A stretch of DNA of 64,000 nucleotides, taken from positions 29,267,822 to 29,331,821 of the forward strand of contig CM046853.1 of assembly GCA_025617745.1 (NCBI GenBank), in the 5' to 3' direction. The DNA comes from Heliocidaris erythrogramma. Lineage: Eukaryota; Echinodermata; Echinoidea; Camarodonta; Echinometridae. The notes beneath the pieces are model-generated. The model had not been told where the DNA came from and searched no databases. It was given only the letters and a program-made list of their open reading frames with translations. How positions within the stretch are numbered: position 1 is the stretch's first letter; the number at the start of each line of letters is the position of its first letter. Of the stretch, positions 58,023-64,000 are shown piece after piece. The position numbers were made by a program, and so were the translations under genes.

Positions 58023-60835
58023 AAAAACACCAACCTCCACAACTTGGGTGTTATGAGATTATTTATATATTATCTATTTTATCTATTTATTATCTATTCT
58101 TCTACTTTCATATTGACATTGTACCGGCCCGTATTCTGCTAATTTAAACCCGTCCATTCACGGGTCTAAAGTCTGTTTTAACAAAAGGCGTTAGATTTAG
58201 GTTTAAGTTTTCCTTTTGTTAAACATGGCCCTTATGACTAGGGTTTTGACTGAATTAATAGAATACCAAACAACATGTTCATAACTTTTTATGGAACACT
58301 CCTCGAATATTATCACTGGGTATGTCTATGGGACATTAACTTAATTAAGCCGAATGAGAGTTGCTGCTTAGACTTGGCATTTAGTATCATTTATCTACCT
58401 TTTAGACGTATATTTACATAAATAAAACAAAATTTTAGATCATTGATTATTTAATGTTGTTCATGTTTCCATTTGTTGGATTCGTAATAGGTTTAAGGAA
58501 TAGATTATCTAAAATTAACATAGATATGCCTGAATTGGTCTATTTGCTGATCATTCGTGGATATACAGAAAAGGCCACAGGGAGAGGAAATGTTATATAT
58601 ATATCAATAACGGGCTGGAGGACTCCAATAATAAGTGTCATAAATATTCAGATTATTATTGCATCGACGTGCATGGAATGCCTCATTACATTTTATAGGT
58701 AATGCGTTAAGTTAATAACAGTGGGTGGGAAATTATTGGAGTTATAACTTTCTATGTGGATAGAGAAACTGAAAATTAAAGTTTTTGCATAAACTAACGG
58801 TTCGTTTTCCTCGCTTACTCGGTTATGAAATACTAGTAGCCCATCCAGTTAATAATCAAAACCATTTATGAAACAAACGCATCCACGAACTTTTACATTG
58901 TCAAGCTAATTGTTGTGTCGGATTATTTGAAGGTTAACAGTTTCTCAGAATACGGTCAGTCGCGTGTGGTGAAATAGCGAAAGAGATATCTCAGCATCTT
59001 TCACTATGCAAAATTATCCTTGCTTTATTCAGAGTAATTCTAAATGGTTTCTAGGTCGATTGGAAATATATATCTGCTTACTTGAGTTTTCTGGGAGACA
59101 GGCTCTTTTATATTCTGATCAATTCTGAGCAATCAAGCGTTCATTTGGGATTCTAGAGACACGTAAAGGTATACGTATTTAACTTTTCTTGTTAACCTCA
59201 ATGCCAATTAATTCAATTTCATATTGAAAACAGGCATAATAATGTTATTGAAGATATCAGATTTCGAATTAGAGTGTAATTTGAGCCCCTTGTACACTGC
59301 ATGGAAGTACTTTCCAGGTGTGTAGGGAAGGTTTGTCCCGTGGTGTCTTTAGAATTGTGGGGATACCTGTCAGCAGTGCTAGGGCTTCTGAGGGCATGCT
59401 CCTCCAGAAAATATATGTAAAGTATTTAAATGTACTGTATGTCATTTTTCTTGCAACCTGAGGCATTTACTTTGACTAAAACAATATGTGAACCTTTTTA
59501 TTGGTAGTGTTAATATGGGGGTCTGCAAACTCAGGTATGCGTGTGTAAAGCAACTCTGCTCTATACTATGTTGCTTCATAAGCAACAAAATGTAGTTTTC
59601 TTCTCAAAGAATTATTTGCTCTCTGTTTGGCAGAACGGGAGGAGGATATGAATCTCATTAGATATGCACAAACTATGTATAAATTTCATGTTTATGCCAT
59701 TCATAACGCGCAAGTATCTATGCTTCTGAACTGGATTTACAGCCGAAAAATAATCATAATTGTGATGCCAAACAAATTGACATTTGTTTGAATTTTACAG
59801 CCTGTAAGCCAATATCCGGCGGTGACATGAAGATGTATGAAGAGATTGATGAGATATTTTAAACTTAGAATCTCAGAGATTGATGTGATATTTTAGATCG
59901 AGAATCTCGATTCAAAGTAACATATTGTGGAAATGAACGAGAATAAAGGAGTATTGGAAAGGGGGGAACTTTGCGCTAGTTGGATTATACATAGTTTTGT
60001 ATTATCTTATTTCCTACTCAGATGTATGAAAATTAGACATTGATCTTTTGTGTAATTCTGACTTCATGGCCTGGAACAAATGAGAACAATTTACAACAAT
60101 ATGGACTTCAAGCAGAGTTGTTCTTTCAAAAAAATACCATATACGGATTTCATAACCAAATAATTAGTTGTATACCTACAAGTAATATTACAAGTTTGCT
60201 TTGCCAGAGGCAGTATAAGCTCATACAATTTCGGTAATTATATTCCTAGCCCTGGTTCTATTAATGAAATTACATGTTCTATACAAATTGTAAAAAAGTG
60301 AACGTAATTCAAATTACATAGTGTTATTAAAAGTAGAAGATGCGGCAGAACAACCAAATTAATTATTTTGATCACACTATGTGAAGCGTTTTTTATTTTT
60401 GTCCCCATGAAAGATAAAATGCCACATTCACATTTCAAGTAATATCATTCTTTAAATCCACATTTTTGTTCAATATTCATTTGTAAACCTTCACCAATGG
60501 GACACCAATTTACAAAAGCTTGGACTATTTTAACCGTCAACATGCACACGGCTATTGGCGTCATGACATTTCCATACAGTAAATTTGAGTCTTGCTCGGA
60601 GACTAGATCACCCCCACCCCGCCGATATTCGAGTTAGTGATAGTATCTCCATCGTATTCAGGGCTATCCCTGAAGCCATTATTGTTAAGTTTCATGACAG
60701 GAAAGGTAAAAGCTGCTATCATGCCATTAGTGCGGTGTTGAAATATGCTGATCAGTGCATTATTCCTGACTATAAGTTCGAGGCCTGCCCTTACGTCGTA
60801 TTCTTAAGATATATCAACGCTTTTAATCCAAAAAG

Positions 60836-60840
<5 letters not shown>
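58023..60840. other. AT-rich, no gene recognised
   Basis: Holds GGCCCGTATTCTGCTAATTTAAACC (58130, terminus-like) and TTTTAACAAAAGG / CCTTTTGTTAAAC (58171-58224, short hairpin), probably a MITE fragment. A near-repeat AGAGATTGATG(A/T)GATATTTTA occurs at 59840 and 59877. No domain-bearing frame was recognised. Confidence 0.4.

Positions 60841-60866
<26 letters not shown>
60841..60866. repeat. AT microsatellite
   Basis: (TA)n tract of about 13 units. Confidence 0.95.
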
Positions 60867-60874
<8 letters not shown>

Positions 60875-60965
60875 AAAGGAATTGCGAGAATAACGTTGCG
60901 TAGCTCAATCAAAGTTCCCCAGAGCTGTCCTCCCTTTTTGAAATTTTTGCAAAGGCTGAAAAAAT

Positions 60966-61036
60966 GTCTCCGCCGGGAATCGAACCCGGGTCGTTGGCTT
61001 AGAACGTCAATGCCTTAACCACTAGACCACGGAGAC
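60966..61036 (-). tRNA. tRNA-like gene (anticodon position reads TCT, Arg)
   Basis: Minus strand, 71 nt. Acceptor GTCTCCG/CGGAGAC pairs perfectly, D-arm/A-box TGGTCTAGTGGTTAAGGC, anticodon stem TTGAC/GCCAA with one A-C mismatch and loop GTTCTAA (T33, anticodon TCT), T-arm CCGGGTTCGATTCCCGG perfect. T6 follows the 3' end as a terminator. It is better preserved than the related copy at 29105-29176 and could be expressed. Shared flanks with that copy (AAAAGCCGC.TGCCT.AGCT.GATCCA upstream, GAGCTACGCAA downstream) show that both are copies of one larger unit of roughly 300 bp. Confidence 0.65.
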
Positions 61037-61312
61037 GGGTTAGTGGTTTCGGCGACACCAGATTCAATTGACCGACAGATTGACAAATCCTCAACCTTAT
61101 TAATTAATTCCTTTGTCGGGGCAGGTGAGTTTTGAACTAAGAAAAGCCGCGTGCCTCAGCTGGATCCAAGCGAATGCTTTGAATACATGTATACATTAGA
61201 ATAATTATTAACAAGTGTAAGGAAATAACATATACAACAGCTTTGGCAAACCTTTTAGGGACAAATTTTTTTTTTCACCAAACCTTCTAAAATCGCTCAG
61301 TAAGGGGTTGTG

Positions 61313-61367
61313 GGGTCCAGTTTCCCTCCATAATTCCCTGACAAGCAAAAAAAAAAAAAAAAAAAAG
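61313..61367. repeat. CTGACAAGC-A(n) repeat fragment
   Basis: Copy of the block at 57470-57522: GGGTCCAGTTTCCCTCCAT, CCCTGACAAGC, then 20 A. Confidence 0.6.
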
Positions 61368-62149
61368 GTTTTCACTCTAAAAGGGTGGACACAATCGAGA
61401 AAATGGCGGATCGTCTATGGTAAAAATTCATACTTCTCTTCCAAAAGGGGGAGCACGGACACACACACCAAGATAAGGGCTCTCGCTGAACCAAACTCGG
61501 AGTTCGGTTCCGCGCGAGCATTTTCCTTTATTTCCTTCATACTCCCAAACTGTTGACTTATAGAACAGCAGATAAAGTTCTTTGAGGCTGATTTTATACT
61601 TTCTAGCTGTACACATTTTATCTGTTCAGGTGATTAGTAGCCTAGACTATAAAATCCATTACTTAGACCAAGTCATTTTACCGTTCCCATGCCTGCTTAT
61701 AGGCCTTTCAATTCATGTGAAATCTCAGCATAACAATGTATTTCTTTCATGCACTTATAAGTTTTTAAAGGATGATATTTCACAAATTGATAGTACACCA
61801 GCAGCCGTGATTATTCAACGGATATATCCAGTTAAGTCGAGAAATAAAGCTTTATACACTGCAGGGGCGGGGATTATCTTCATGGCATTTCAGAACTTAT
61901 GGAACTGTTTCATTGCTCTTACGTCTCACAATCCTTATAAAACGTTTTACTTTATTTTTATATTTTTTAAATTTTGGATTAGGTCGAGACTCTTCCTCTA
62001 TAAGATTATGTCAGTCTAAGAACATTTCCCAATTTTATGCCCCAGGATATATTTGCCTTTCACAAGAGGGAGGTGGTATGTCAATAACATTTGAAGTTTA
62101 GAAGCATGCGTGCTTAATGTGATACTATAAGTGGAAATGTAGCACACAA

Positions 62150-63363
62150 TATTTCGAATTATATAGACGTGTTTACTTTACTACTGCTTACCGACAAATG
62201 TGTAGCAACATTAGACTAAACAAAATAATGACTAAATTTCTTGGTGTGTATATTAATGAAAATTTAAAATGGAATGATCATGTAAAACACATAATTTTAC
62301 CTATCTCTCGTAATGTTGGTCTGTTAACTAAGCTAAAATATTTTTTACCTACTTCTGTACTATTTACGCTGTATAATACGCTTGTCTTGCCATACATATC
62401 ATATTGTAATATTATCTGGGCAACTCATAAATGTTATACAAATCCCATATTAATTCTCTAGAAAAAAGCCATCCGGGCGTGTAGTGGGGCAAGTTTTTGC
62501 TCTCACACTGACCCTCTGTTTTTTCGTCTTAAGTCCCTCAAGGTCAAAGATATTAATTTCCTACAAAAAGCTCTATTCATGTTTAAGTATAACTCCAACC
62601 TTTTACCCCCAGTATTTGCAACATTATTTCAATCGAACACACAAATTCACGCATATCCCACCAGACAATCAAAAAATGTGCATTTATTTAACCCCAGGAC
62701 TGCTCTTGCACATAATTCTATTAGGCACTCTGGCCCTGATGTATGGAATTCCCTTCCTCCCGAAATAAAAAACATGACTTTAATGTACTCTTTCAAGCGA
62801 GCAGCAAAAAATCACCTAATTAAGCAATATTCCCCACAATAATGATTGTGTAGTACACCCATAATATCTTGTATAATTATGTAAATAGGACCCATGACTT
62901 GGCACATTTTCACCTCTTTGGAGGCAGATATGATATTAGTTTACAAAACGAGTTTACCACTTGCTATTATGTTAATATCATGTCTGCCTCTCAAACCGGA
63001 TGATTAACTCTCTATTGTTAATACAGTTGTTATTTAAAATATTTGGAAAGGTACAATTGCCTCATTTTATCCTCCTCTCTTCATCCCGATTTCTCTCTGT
63101 ATCCTCTTCCCATTCTCTCTCTCATTACTTTTTTAATTATATTTTATCTCAAAGGGCTTTCATGCTGTCAAGCCTCGGCTTATTATGAAAACCCTCTTGT
63201 TTGATTTCTCTTTCTATAATCCTACTGTTAGCCTTGTAGTTTAAGATATATTAATGTCATGATGTTCCATTGTATTGTATATCGCATAATTTGTATAACG
63301 TATGCATTATTTGATGAATTGAGAAATCAAGCAGAAATAAATAAATAAATAAATAAATAAATA
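62150..63363 (+). mobile_element. LINE 3' end (Jockey/CR1-like), 5' truncated
   Basis: Retains the post-catalytic RT region, a ~450 bp 3' UTR and an (AAAT)n tail at 63336-63363. Coding similarity starts abruptly around 62190, as expected for 5' truncation. It is a different family from the minus-strand LINE at 54577-56683, judging by sequence and tail type. Confidence 0.8.
62198..62842 (+). pseudogene. LINE reverse transcriptase C-terminus with one in-frame stop
   Basis: Reads TKFLGVYINENLKWNDHVKH, NVGLLTKLKYFLP, YNTLVLPYISYCNIIWA, then a TAG at 62459-62461, and continues in the same frame KKAIRACSGASF, DPLFFRLKSLKVKDINFLQK, NLLPPVFATLF, YPTRQSKNVHL, SIRHSGPDVWNSLPPEIKN and ends SFKRAAKNHL. 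These words are typical of the C-terminal region of Jockey-superfamily LINEs. Only one stop interrupts 215 codons, so this copy is fairly young. Confidence 0.85.
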
Positions 63364-64000
63364 ACCGAAATTACAATCCAACAGATAACCAATAATTTCC
63401 TACGCTTTCAGTTCTTATTTCTTGCCCCTACCATGTCCACGGTGCGATATGTTTTATGCTATTTATATGCTTTTATGGGATTGGGCAAAATCCCCTCTAA
63501 GGTTTAAAGTCACAGTTTACCATCGTAAATTGGATAATATGAATAATTCAAGTTAATAAACACACACCAAGCAATGCATTTTCCGTATTTTTTTTTCCGT
63601 ATTCGTAGAGACATATTAATGCAAAATTGATTTAACAGTGGATTATCTCGCTGGAACTCGCAGAATATTTTAAAAGAAAATATGTTTGTCCGGAGAGTAC
63701 CAACGAATTCGACGATTTGTATGCAGGATCAGCGTGTGTAGATTACATTAAGTCAGGGTTACCTCCGTTTAATAGATAAGATGTCAAATCGATACGTACA
63801 TATACCCACAGGTTGTTATATGAAAACGTTCAAGTACGCATTTAGACTTGTTCATTATACTTTCTTTTGGGCCATGTATACGTTGTATCTGGTTAAGCCT
63901 GGATATCGCAAAAGGGATCCTTAAAGGCATTACAGTATTGGTAAGAGATGCTATATCAAATCACGGTTGATAGGATATAACACTGTTAGAACGTGTTCGA
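63364..64000. other. No feature recognised
   Basis: AT-rich sequence after the LINE tail; no gene or repeat boundary recognised. Confidence 0.4.

Overview
This is AT-rich eukaryotic intergenic DNA from an animal. It is crowded with decayed transposable elements, long foldback (inverted-repeat) structures, GA/GT/AT microsatellites and long G or C runs. CR1-like LINE remains, tRNA-derived SINEs, TTAA-flanked MITEs and very long foldback elements together suggest a marine invertebrate, most likely a deuterostome such as a sea urchin. Sea urchins are classically known for foldback 'TU' elements with tandem-repeat arms. The species assignment is inference; no host gene was recognised. The only complete protein gene is a Tc1/mariner transposase.

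Layout. 0-9.6 kb: a LINE 3' tail, a tRNA-derived SINE, microsatellites and a small TA-flanked MITE. 10.4-16.4 kb: a 6 kb foldback element (ends GTGGGGCGGC/GCCGCCCCAC) that has collected three insertions. These are a 490 bp element with a 15 bp target duplication and 83 bp perfect inverted repeats (Penelope-like architecture), an apparently intact DD34E Tc1 transposon, and a TTAA-flanked MITE. 17.8-22.4 kb: two more TTAA elements, a 1.45 kb hAT-like non-autonomous element with 7-8 bp target duplications, and a weak inverted-repeat element. 24.1-28.4 kb: a TTCGTACGAA-rich element joined to a 1.95 kb near-identical tandem duplication. 29-31.7 kb: tRNA-like sequences and a CpG-rich patch. 32.3-41.8 kb: another foldback, a fourth TTAA element and several palindromic MITEs. 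45.5-49.5 kb: a 4 kb foldback whose arms are built from two different ~16-18 bp minisatellites in mirror order. 53.4-58 kb: a CR1-like LINE inserted in one copy of a local duplication, itself split by a TA-flanked MITE, followed by a tRNA-SINE with a similar 3' tail. 61-63.4 kb: a second tRNA-like gene and the 3' end of another LINE.

Host coding potential is thin. There are two candidate exons: a signal-peptide-like first exon on the minus strand near 51.0 kb that ends in a GTAAGT donor, and an unidentified symmetric phase 1-1 open segment on the plus strand near 43.3 kb. Both are predictions from splice-like borders only.

The most interesting observations are the mirror-image minisatellite foldback, the four elements sharing TTAA|AGG ends (two also share subterminal sequence), the apparently whole Tc1 copy inside an older foldback arm, and the Penelope-like insertion with a hammerhead-like core.
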